Shown: positions 51,470 through 59,237 of the stretch, one piece after another
Position numbering within the stretch: position 1 is the first letter of the stretch
How the letters are laid out: each line of letters opens with the position of its first letter
Assembly (NCBI GenBank): GCA_963675955.2
Contig: CAXXVR010000002.1
Location: 744,001 to 808,000 of the forward strand
Length of the DNA: 64,000 nt
From: Desulfocicer sp963675955
Lineage (GTDB): Bacteria > Desulfobacterota > Desulfobacteria > Desulfobacterales > Desulfobacteraceae
Direction of reading: 5' to 3'
Position numbers and translations under genes: made by a program
Notes under the pieces: model-generated
The model's database searches: none
What the model saw: the letters and a program-made list of their open reading frames with translations, nothing else
Told to the model about the DNA's origin: nothing

Positions 51470-53554
51470 ATGGAACAAGTATTCAAAACCCAACTAAATG
51501 ACAAAGAATTAAGTATTCGATCAGGAAAAATGGCCAAACAGGCATCGGGCTCTGTGGTAGTTCAGTATGGTGATACCATGGTGCTGGTAACGGCAGTGAG
51601 TGCCAAAGATCCCAAGCCAGATGCAAGTTTTTTGCCCCTCACCGTGGAGTACCAGGAAAAAATATATGCAGCAGGTAGAATTCCTGGCAATTATTTCCGT
51701 CGGGAAATCGGTCGTCCCAGTGAAAAAGAGACCCTGACCTGCCGCCTCATTGACCGTCCCATTCGCCCCCTGTTTGATAAAGGGTATAATTATGAAACCC
51801 AGGTTATTGCCACAGTGTTGTCCATGGACAAGGAGAATGAGCCAGACACCCTTGCGCTTATCGGTGCATCGGCTGCCCTTGGCCTTTCTGATATTCCCTT
51901 TGCCGGACCCATCGCAGGGGTTCGTGTGGGTCGCATTAACGGTGAGTTTGTGGCCAATCCCACCGTGGAACAGCTGGCAGAAAGTGACATAGAGCTTGTG
52001 GTTGCAGGTTCCAGAACCGGTGTGATCATGGTGGAAGGTGGTGCTGCCATGGTGTCTGAAGAAGAGATGCTGGATGCCATTTTCTTTGGTCACCAGGCCA
52101 TGCAGCCCCTCATTGATATCCAGGAAGCCCTCCAGGCAGCCCTGGGTAAAGAGAAACGGGTAATTGCCCCTCCCGAGGTGGACGAGGCCCTTCTTGAAAA
52201 AATTAAAACCCTGGCTGGTGATAAAATTCATACAGCGGTTCAGACCGAGGGAAAGATGGCACGTAACAGGGCCCTTGATATCGTTAAAACCGATCTGATT
52301 GATGCCCTGGGACCGGATTATGCCGACAGGGTTCGTGACATTAAAGATCTGTTTTCCGGTCTTGTGAAATCCACCTGCAGGGACATTGTGCTCAATGAAA
52401 ATAAGCGCATTGATGGCCGTCCCTTTAATGAGGTCAGAGAAATTACCTGTGAGGTGGGTAATCTGCCCCGGCCCCATGGCAGCGCCTTATTTACCAGAGG
52501 AGAAACCCAGGTACTTGGCACCTTGACCCTGGGTTCCGGCCGGGATGAACAGCGGGTGGAAACCCTTGGTGGAGAAGAAACCCGGTCTTTTATGCTTCAT
52601 TACAATTTTCCTCCCTATTCCGTGGGAGAGTGTAAACGCCCCGGCGGTCCCAGCAGACGGGATGTGGGCCACGGGAATCTGGCCACCCGGGCATTGGAGC
52701 GGGTATTACCAGACACCGAAGATTTTGAATACACCATCCGTCTTGTGGGCGAAGTCATGGAATCCAATGGCAGCTCTTCCATGGGAACGGTGTGTGCCGG
52801 TACCCTGGCCCTGATGGACGGTGGGGTTCCCATAAAAGAACCGGTATCCGGTATTGCCATGGGTCTTGTAAAGGACGGTGACAAGACAGTGGTATTGTCT
52901 GATATCCTTGGGGATGAAGATCATTTTGGGGACATGGATTTTAAAGTGGCCGGTACCCGTACCGGTATCACCGCCCTTCAAATGGATATTAAAATCCGGG
53001 AACTGTCACGGGATGTACTGATAAAGGCATTGACCCAGGCAAGGGAAGGACGGATTCATATCCTGGATCGCATGTTGACCACCCTGGATGCGGCCAGAAC
53101 GGAAATGTCTCCCCACGCCCCCAAGATTATTGTGGTTAAGATTAATCCTGACAAGATCCGTGAAATCATCGGCCCTGGTGGTAAAATGATTCGCTCTATT
53201 CAGGCGGACACCAACACCGTCATTGAAGTGGATGATACAGGGCTTGTAAAGATTGCCGCCACCAATCAGGAAGATGGTGAAGCCGCATGTAAGATAGTAA
53301 ATGACATCGGCATGGATCCTGAAATCGGCGGTATTTATGAGGGTGAAGTGGTTAAAACCATGGATTTTGGTGCCTTTGTGCGCATTAAAACCGGTACCGA
53401 TGGACTGGTACACATTTCTGAGCTGGCTGACCACCGGGTGAAAAAGGTCACTGATGTGGTAAAAGAAGGGGATATTATCAAGGTAAAAGTGCTTGATATT
53501 ACCCGGGACGGCAAGATTCGTTTGAGCCACAAAGCCGTTACTGCCACGGAATAA
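51470..53554 (+). CDS. pnp: Polyribonucleotide nucleotidyltransferase
   Basis: 694-aa PNPase. Two RNase PH domains (KMAKQASGSVVVQYGDTMVLVTAVSA; GSALFTRGETQVLGTLTLGS), the linking helical domain, a KH domain (IIGPGGKMIRSIQADTNTVIEVDD) and an S1 domain (GGIYEGEVVKTMDFGAFVRIKTGTDGLVHISELA). ACAGGAG before the ATG. 3'-5' phosphorolytic exonuclease of the degradosome. The stop overlaps the next start (TAATG). Confidence 0.97.
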   Translation: MEQVFKTQLNDKELSIRSGKMAKQASGSVVVQYGDTMVLVTAVSAKDPKPDASFLPLTVEYQEKIYAAGRIPGNYFRREIGRPSEKETLTCRLIDRPIRPLFDKGYNYETQVIATVLSMDKENEPDTLALIGASAALGLSDIPFAGPIAGVRVGRINGEFVANPTVEQLAESDIELVVAGSRTGVIMVEGGAAMVSEEEMLDAIFFGHQAMQPLIDIQEALQAALGKEKRVIAPPEVDEALLEKIKTLAGDKIHTAVQTEGKMARNRALDIVKTDLIDALGPDYADRVRDIKDLFSGLVKSTCRDIVLNENKRIDGRPFNEVREITCEVGNLPRPHGSALFTRGETQVLGTLTLGSGRDEQRVETLGGEETRSFMLHYNFPPYSVGECKRPGGPSRRDVGHGNLATRALERVLPDTEDFEYTIRLVGEVMESNGSSSMGTVCAGTLALMDGGVPIKEPVSGIAMGLVKDGDKTVVLSDILGDEDHFGDMDFKVAGTRTGITALQMDIKIRELSRDVLIKALTQAREGRIHILDRMLTTLDAARTEMSPHAPKIIVVKINPDKIREIIGPGGKMIRSIQADTNTVIEVDDTGLVKIAATNQEDGEAACKIVNDIGMDPEIGGIYEGEVVKTMDFGAFVRIKTGTDGLVHISELADHRVKKVTDVVKEGDIIKVKVLDITRDGKIRLSHKAVTATE

Positions 53555-54354
53555 TGAATACCCCGGGGCTCAGTGTCTGTTCCCTTGCAAGTGGCAGCAA
53601 GGGCAATGCTGTTTTTGTCTCCGGTGGAGACAGCGCCGTTTTGGTGGATGCCGGTCTGTCCGGTATTGAGCTGGAACGGCGTATGGCTGAAAAAGGCCTT
53701 TCCCCGGAGATGCTTTCCGCCGTGGTGATTACCCACGAGCACACCGATCATATCCGGGGTGCGGGGGTCTTGAGTCGCCGGTATAATATTCCGCTTTACA
53801 TTAACCGGCAGACCCTCCAGGCGGCTTCACAAAAACTTGGCATCCTCCATGATGTTCAGAATTTCAAATGCGGGGTCTGTTTTCATATCGGTGATCTGAA
53901 AATAAATCCTTTTTCCATCTCCCACGATGCTGCAGACCCATCGGGGTTTACCCTGGAGCATGGGGGTGTGAAGTTTGGCCTTGCCACGGATCTGGGGGTG
54001 GCCACCCATCTGGTGAAAAATCATTTAAAAGGGTGTTCCCTTCTGTATGTGGAGGCCAACCATGATCCGGATATGCTCAGCCGGGGACCCTATCCCTGGT
54101 ATTTAAAGCAGCGGGTTAGAAGCCGTCTGGGCCACCTTTCCAACGCCGCTGCAGGTGATCTGGTCAATGATATCCGGGATGACAGCCTGTGTCATGTGAT
54201 TCTAGCCCATCTGAGTCACGAAAACAATACCCCCGAACAGGCCCTTCAGACCTTCCAGGAACGCCTGAATACCCCGAATTTTCCAGTGGAGGTGGCCATG
54301 CCCCATGCCCCGGGTACCCTGGTGTCAGTTCCCCCCTCATTTTTCCCAGGATAA
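53554..54354 (+). CDS. MBL-fold metallo-hydrolase (YycJ/WalJ type)
   Basis: 266 aa. Metal motif H61-x-H63-x-D65-H66 (THEHTDHIRGAG), SISHDAADPSGFTL, and the final LSHENN. The opening VCSLASGSKGNAVFV is typical of the YycJ-like branch, which may act as a nuclease (5'-exonuclease activity reported for some). It is coupled to pnp by a one-base overlap, which suggests a role in RNA or DNA processing. Its end overlaps the convergent DUF362 gene by 18 nt. Confidence 0.88.
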   Translation: MNTPGLSVCSLASGSKGNAVFVSGGDSAVLVDAGLSGIELERRMAEKGLSPEMLSAVVITHEHTDHIRGAGVLSRRYNIPLYINRQTLQAASQKLGILHDVQNFKCGVCFHIGDLKINPFSISHDAADPSGFTLEHGGVKFGLATDLGVATHLVKNHLKGCSLLYVEANHDPDMLSRGPYPWYLKQRVRSRLGHLSNAAAGDLVNDIRDDSLCHVILAHLSHENNTPEQALQTFQERLNTPNFPVEVAMPHAPGTLVSVPPSFFPG

Positions 54355-55467
54355 TGTTTTCAGGCGCTTTAAATTATATTTCCGAGAGCCCAGCCCAATG
54401 GTTTCAGCATAGTTCAGTTGAAGTTCCCAGGGTACCTCGGGATAAAGCCCCTTGAACTTATCCTCCCCCGGCAGAAGGTTGTGCTTCAGACAGCATCCGG
54501 GAAGGGCAGCTTCAGCATTCACAAGGTCCGCCGATGCCTGATCCAGGGCAACGGGGTCGGTGGACGTTGCAATGCCGATATCCCTCACAATGGGAGCATC
54601 ATTGTATGGCAGGCAGTCACAGGCTGGGGAAATGTCTGAAATAAAGTTTATAAAAAGGGTTTTTTCCTGTTTATTTTTCAGAACCCCCAGCGTGTATTCC
54701 ATCATTTTTTCCAGAAAAACCGGTATGGTCTGGTTCCAGCGAATGCTCACTGAATTTGTGGGACAGCGGATAATGCATTCTCCGCATCCGATGCATTTCT
54801 CCGGATTAATGGCCGCAATTTTTTCCTCAATGATAATGGCCTCAACCGGACAATGGGCCGCACATTCCCCACACCCGATACATGTTTTTCGTTTCACCTT
54901 GGGACTCACCGTGGAGTGTTGATCAAGCTTTCCCCGCCGGGAAGCGCATCCCATGCCAAGGTTTTTCAAGGTACCCCCAAAACCAGACAATTCGTGGCCT
55001 TTAAAGTGAGCCACGGATATCAGGGCATCGGCGGCTAAAATTTCACTGCCAATGTACACCTGTCTGCAATGTTTCTGGTTGATTTGAACGGCCTTGTCAC
55101 TTTTTCCCCGCAAACCGTCGGCAATAATAATGGGGGCACCGTCCATGCTGGAGAAGGAAAAGCCATTTTCAATTGCGGTCTTGATGTGGGTGGGGGTGTC
55201 ACTGCGCGCCCCGGCATAAAGGGTGTTGGCGTCTGTAAGAAAGGGGATAGCCTTTCTTTGCCTTACGGCCTTAACGATGCTTCTGATGTAGGGGGGGCGG
55301 ATAAAGGCTGTGTTTCCTTTTTCTCCAAAGTGAAGTTTGATGGCTGTTAAGTCATCTTTGTTCAATATTCCGTCAATGCCTGCTTCCTGTAGCAGCCTTG
55401 TGAGCTTTTCAGGAAGATTTTCCCTGGAGGTTGCCTTGAAGTCGGTTATGTAAACGGTGCTTGTCAT
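54337..55467 (-). CDS. DUF362 protein with two ferredoxin motifs
   Basis: 376 aa. The DUF362 core (KLHFGEKGNTAFIRPPYIRSIV, VAHFKGHELSGFGGTLKNLGMGCASRRGKLDQHS) is split by a ferredoxin insert with CIGCGECAAHCP and CIGCGECIIRCP, i.e. two [4Fe-4S] clusters, then TDPVALDQASADLVNA. Family function unknown; widespread in anaerobes and thought to be a redox protein. AAAGGAG upstream of the ATG. Confidence 0.88.
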   Translation of the reverse strand: MTSTVYITDFKATSRENLPEKLTRLLQEAGIDGILNKDDLTAIKLHFGEKGNTAFIRPPYIRSIVKAVRQRKAIPFLTDANTLYAGARSDTPTHIKTAIENGFSFSSMDGAPIIIADGLRGKSDKAVQINQKHCRQVYIGSEILAADALISVAHFKGHELSGFGGTLKNLGMGCASRRGKLDQHSTVSPKVKRKTCIGCGECAAHCPVEAIIIEEKIAAINPEKCIGCGECIIRCPTNSVSIRWNQTIPVFLEKMMEYTLGVLKNKQEKTLFINFISDISPACDCLPYNDAPIVRDIGIATSTDPVALDQASADLVNAEAALPGCCLKHNLLPGEDKFKGLYPEVPWELQLNYAETIGLGSRKYNLKRLKTLSWEK

Positions 55468-55571
55468 CGAAAATCTCCTTTAATATATAAACATACATGG
55501 CAGTACGTACCTGCCACAACGAATCGTGAAAATGAGGGCTCTGGTGAGGTTGCCCGAAAGTTTTATTTTCT

Positions 55572-55775
55572 AATAACTGCCATGTCCTGACGGATACAAC
55601 AAATATAGGGTCGTAAACGTGGAGCCAAATGGTATTATACCGCCACCCCCCCCCGACGGGCAATGGTCCCGGACCGGAACTGTAGACAGCTCAATTGTCC
55701 GGTTCCTATTGCCCGTCGGGGGGGCGGCTCTGCTGAAGTTGCCTTGGAGGCTGCCTTTTCATATAAAACGATCAT
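55572..55775. repeat. Two-copy structured element, family B, copy 1
   Basis: The conserved lead CATGTCCTGACGGATACAAC with AGGGTCGTA and GGAGCCAAATGGTATTA (to about 55640) is nearly the same as at 62748. It is followed by a long GC-rich hairpin: CCCGACGGGCAAT (about 55652-55664) pairs with ATTGCCCGTCGGG (55708-55720), with inner pairing of GGACCGGAAC to GTCCGGTTCC. A shared trailer TCTGCTG...TTTTCATATAAAA ends it. Confidence 0.7.
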
Positions 55776-55983
55776 GTCTGCCTGCCGACACCCAGCACCC
55801 AATACCCACCACCCAAATACCCAGAATCTATTTTTTCATTGTTTATTCCAGAAAATAAGTATGGTAAAAAAAGGGTGAAAAGTCAACCGACGATCCGAGG
55901 CAGGATCTTCACATCGGTTGGGAGCGGTACCCTGCCATGTCCTATGTTTGTTGGGGCTTGGTCATAGGGCCACTGGTCATTAT

Positions 55984-56075
55984 TGTTGAGTCAACGGGGT
56001 CAGGCTTGTGTTGTGACCCAGGCCCTTTGTTTTATCGGTAAGTAGATATGTCTTTCGGGCCTGACTCCACCCCAA
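55984..56075. repeat. Dispersed palindromic element, family A, copy 5
   Basis: GTTGAGTCAACGGGGTCAGG then CTTGTGTTGTG; GGGGTCAGGC (55996-56005) pairs with GCCTGACTCC (56059-56068) with one wobble. Same core as copy 4. Confidence 0.5.
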
Positions 56076-56156
56076 AGTGCCCCATATTGTGAGCAAGACT
56101 GCCCCTTTATAAAAAAATAAGCCGATAGTGGTTTATGACCACGCCAGGAAAGGGAG

Positions 56157-56846
56157 ATGATTTTGGAAGATAAAGCTGAAGTGCTGGGGCGGATTTATCT
56201 GCTCCATGAACAATATACCCGTGGACATGGAATGGTGTGTGAAAAAGGGTGTTCTGCCTGCTGCACCTGTAATGTCACCCTGACCTCCCTGGAGTATGCC
56301 TTTATGGTTAACGGTATGGGTGAACAAGCAAAAAAAGTCCTGGGGGAAAGGGCATTAAAGATGCGTGCCGGCAAACGATTTCAACCGGGATATACCATTA
56401 ATAAAATGGCTGCCCTGTGCCTTGACGGGCAGGAACCCCCGGAGGAAGAAAATGATCCCGCCTGGGGAACCTGCCCCCTGCTTCTAGAGGACATTTGCAC
56501 CATTTATGAAACAAGGCCCTTGGCCTGCCGCATGCTTTTGTCCCAGGTCCAGTGCCGTCAGCTGGGATATGCACAGATGCCACCCCTTGTTCTTACCTTG
56601 AATAACCTGTTCATGCAGGTGGTGGAACACCTTGATTCCCAGGGAATATCCGGGAATTTGACGGACATGATTTTGTGGCATTCACAGCTGGAAAATGAAG
56701 GTTCTGGATATGTTGCCCCCCTTTCGGCACATCTGATAAACAATTCCAGGGCACCGGTGTTCATGGTACCACCGGAACACAGGGAAGAACTGGGTCCATT
56801 AATGGTGAAATTGTCCAGTTTCATGGCCGATCAGCAGAAAAGATGA
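56157..56846 (+). CDS. YkgJ-family cysteine-cluster protein 3
   Basis: 229 aa. Cys pattern MVCEKGCSACCTCNVTLT, then WGTCPLLLEDICTIYETRPLACRMLLS, clear YkgJ signature; the second half is a longer helical extension. AGGAAAGGGAG precedes the ATG; a TTG two codons on would fit GGGAG better. Function unknown, probably metal or cluster binding. It converges on the Dus gene with a 16-nt overlap. Confidence 0.82.
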   Translation: MILEDKAEVLGRIYLLHEQYTRGHGMVCEKGCSACCTCNVTLTSLEYAFMVNGMGEQAKKVLGERALKMRAGKRFQPGYTINKMAALCLDGQEPPEEENDPAWGTCPLLLEDICTIYETRPLACRMLLSQVQCRQLGYAQMPPLVLTLNNLFMQVVEHLDSQGISGNLTDMILWHSQLENEGSGYVAPLSAHLINNSRAPVFMVPPEHREELGPLMVKLSSFMADQQKR

Positions 56847-57859
56847 AGATTGGGTCGCAGGGAAATTTCCGGATTTTTCTCGGCAATACGGGCAATGATT
56901 TCCTGGATATCTGTCATACTTTCTCCTTTTAATATTTCTTTGCAGATGGCATGGCCAAATTTGAATCCAGCGGCAAAATAGGGTACATATTTTTTGAACA
57001 ATTTCACGGCGGTTCTTTCCCCGTGGTATTGCATCAACAGCTGGGCCATCCTGAGGGCCGTATTAAAGTCGGTGTGTTCATCGGGAACAAACCCCTTGGA
57101 CCATTGGGCAAACAGCCACGGCCGGGCCACGGCCATGCGGCCGATGGAAAAACCGTCGCACCCGGTGCGCTGATGCATGGTCTCACAGTCAGTTCTTTCA
57201 AACAGGTTGCCGTTGCCAAATACAGGAATGGACACCGCCTGTTTTATCTGGGTGATGTGATCCCACAACGGGGGGCGGGAGCGTCTGTCCGGGGCGATTC
57301 TGGGATGGAATACCAGGGCATCAGCCCCGGCATCTTCAAACCGCCGGGCCAGATCTGCCGCTGCTGAAACATTGTTTTTCCAGCCGGTACGAAATTTGAC
57401 AAAGACAGGAAAACTCACCGTTTGCCGTACCTGCCGGACAATTTCAACTGCCCGGTTTGGGGTTTTTAAAAGGATGGCACCGCTTCCTTTTTTGCAGATG
57501 GCGGACACGGCACACCCGAAATTGAGATCCACTCCAAAAAAACCCTCTTTTTCGATGCGTTCGGCCGCCCGGGCCATACTGATGGGGTCAGGGCCGAAAA
57601 TCTGGCACACCAGACGGGGCAGTTCTGCCTTTCTCCAGGTAAACACCTGGGAGACGGAAGGATTTTCATGGGGGACTGCCTTGGCACTGCACATGCCGGT
57701 GAAAAGCAGTCCATATCCTCCAAATTCAGATACAAGTTCCCTGAAGGCCATGTGACCGAGTCCTGCCATGGGGGCCAGTAACAGTCGGTTGGGAAGACGA
57801 CAGTCCCTGATGGTAACGGGGCTGTTAAGAAAAGAGGTAAAATCTGTTGATGCTGTCAT
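56831..57859 (-). CDS. dus: tRNA-dihydrouridine synthase family protein
   Basis: 342 aa from ATG 57859; an ATG at 57919 adds 20 residues, and neither has a strong site. A TIM-barrel FMN enzyme: LLLAPMAGLGHMAFRELV, the catalytic Cys in NFGCAVSAICKKGSGAILL (the usual GCP is GCA here), FVKFRTGW, FHPRIAPDRR and GNGNLFER, GFSIGRMAVARPWLF. Reduces uridines in tRNA. The GCA change is worth noting but occurs next to, not at, the catalytic Cys. Confidence 0.9.
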   Translation of the reverse strand: MTASTDFTSFLNSPVTIRDCRLPNRLLLAPMAGLGHMAFRELVSEFGGYGLLFTGMCSAKAVPHENPSVSQVFTWRKAELPRLVCQIFGPDPISMARAAERIEKEGFFGVDLNFGCAVSAICKKGSGAILLKTPNRAVEIVRQVRQTVSFPVFVKFRTGWKNNVSAAADLARRFEDAGADALVFHPRIAPDRRSRPPLWDHITQIKQAVSIPVFGNGNLFERTDCETMHQRTGCDGFSIGRMAVARPWLFAQWSKGFVPDEHTDFNTALRMAQLLMQYHGERTAVKLFKKYVPYFAAGFKFGHAICKEILKGESMTDIQEIIARIAEKNPEISLRPNLHLFC

Positions 57860-58256
57860 TGAAAGTGTATTTCCGTATATTGGGCCATCATTGGAAGGCG
57901 CATGTTGACATCTGTTCATGCCTGTAATAATTTAAAAACGCATTTTATATGGTAAATATTCGGCCAGTACGCTATTTGGGGCTGTTTAAGTGCTCGGACA
58001 TAATTTTTTTCTCTTTGTTTGTGCTTTAAATTTACCTGATTCTGGGGCCATTTTCAAGGTTGGAGCGGGATGAAACTTCAGTCCATGTGCCTGGAATATT
58101 ACAATAGCATTTGTATGCTAAGCAATCTAAATAAACGAGTATGGACCATTTTTGCCAGACATTTATATTGGAACGGATCTACTGGGCTTGGGCAAAACAT
58201 CGGTGGTTTCTACAAACGGCCTTCCCAATATCTGAATTAACAACAGGACCGGGTCT
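57860..58256. other. Gene-free gap before the fur-feo operon
   Basis: 397 bases. A small palindrome TAGCAT-TTGT-ATGCTA (58105-58120) is the only marked structure; no classical 19-bp Fur box (GATAATGATAATC type) is visible, which is notable ahead of an iron-uptake operon. Promoter not assigned. Confidence 0.45.
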
Positions 58257-59237
58257 ATGAATAGCAGACATGAACATGAAAAAAAACAATTTAAGCAGTT
58301 GTTTCACAAAGAAGGTGTTGATGCCTTTGAGAAACGTTTTAAGGTGCTGGATTGTTTTTTAAAAACAGAACAGCATCTCACCTGCCAGGAAATCAAAGCG
58401 CTTCTTAAAAAGGATGGCAATGACATGGACATTGATTTTGTGGAAGAAACCATGGAATTGCTGTGTCGGTTCGGGTTTGCCGACAGGGTGCAGTTTGAGT
58501 CCGGTCCCAGGCGTTATGAACATCGGCATCTGGGGATGCACCATGATCATATGATCTGTGTAAAGTGCGGGGATATTCTTGAATTTAAGGATGAGGTGCT
58601 GGAACAAAAACAGGCCCATGTGGCAGCTGCCTATGGCTTTCATATGCTCCAGCATCGCATGGAAATTTATGGTATCTGTTCAAAGTGCCTCAGTACCCGG
58701 GAACTGCTCATGCCACTTTGCCGTGCCAGGCAGGGAGAAACCTGTATTATTAAATCTTTTGAAGGGGGATGCCGGGCCCAGATGAGGCTGTCTTCCATGG
58801 GACTCAGGTGTGGAGACAGCATTGAAGTGGTGGCCTCCCAGGGCGGTGGTCAGATGGTGGTGGCCACCGGTGACAGTCGTTTTGCCATCTGCCATGGGCT
58901 TGCAGAAAAAATTTTTGTCCACCATGCCCCGTCTGAAATAGATTCGAACACCCCCCGAATTGCCGGTTATGATCCAGTGGAACCGGAGGAGAAAATCTCC
59001 TTAAGTGCCATGAAGCAGGGCCAGGAAGGCATTATTGTCCGGGTGGGTGGGGAATCTGTTCTTCGCCGTCGGCTCATGGAGATGGGGCTTAATCGGGGAA
59101 GCCGTATTTATGTTGAAAAATATGCCCCCTTGAAAGATCCACTGGAATTGATTGTCAAGGGGTACCACGTCTCGCTTCGGGTGGAAGAGGCGGCTAATAT
59201 TCTGGTTGAACATGTGAAATTGGTGAAACATCCATGA
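58257..59237 (+). CDS. Fur-FeoA-FeoA fusion protein
   Basis: 326 aa in three parts. Residues 1-150 are Fur-like: winged helix (LDCFLKTEQHLTCQEIKALL), HHDHMICVKCGDILEF and zinc ligands C101, C104, C141, C144. Residues about 152-224 are a FeoA SH3-like domain (SSMGLRCGDSIEVV) and about 247-325 a second FeoA domain (RRLMEMGLNRGSRIYVEKYAPLKDPLELIVKGYHVSLR). FeoA normally is a separate 75-85-aa partner of FeoB. The gene overlaps feoB by 4 nt. A single protein could couple iron sensing, transcription control and FeoB function. Confidence 0.88.
   Translation: MNSRHEHEKKQFKQLFHKEGVDAFEKRFKVLDCFLKTEQHLTCQEIKALLKKDGNDMDIDFVEETMELLCRFGFADRVQFESGPRRYEHRHLGMHHDHMICVKCGDILEFKDEVLEQKQAHVAAAYGFHMLQHRMEIYGICSKCLSTRELLMPLCRARQGETCIIKSFEGGCRAQMRLSSMGLRCGDSIEVVASQGGGQMVVATGDSRFAICHGLAEKIFVHHAPSEIDSNTPRIAGYDPVEPEEKISLSAMKQGQEGIIVRVGGESVLRRRLMEMGLNRGSRIYVEKYAPLKDPLELIVKGYHVSLRVEEAANILVEHVKLVKHP

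Larger units (their letters stand above)
55468..56156. other. Gene-free region with two repeat elements
   Basis: 689 bases holding family B copy 1 (55572-55775) and family A copy 5 (55984-56075). Frames crossing it are low-complexity and change between copies, so they are not genes. Confidence 0.6.

Noticed and set aside
55619..55878. Proline/glycine-rich frames over the repeat at 55.6 kb
   Set aside because: They translate the GC-rich hairpin and are not preserved in the second copy of the element.
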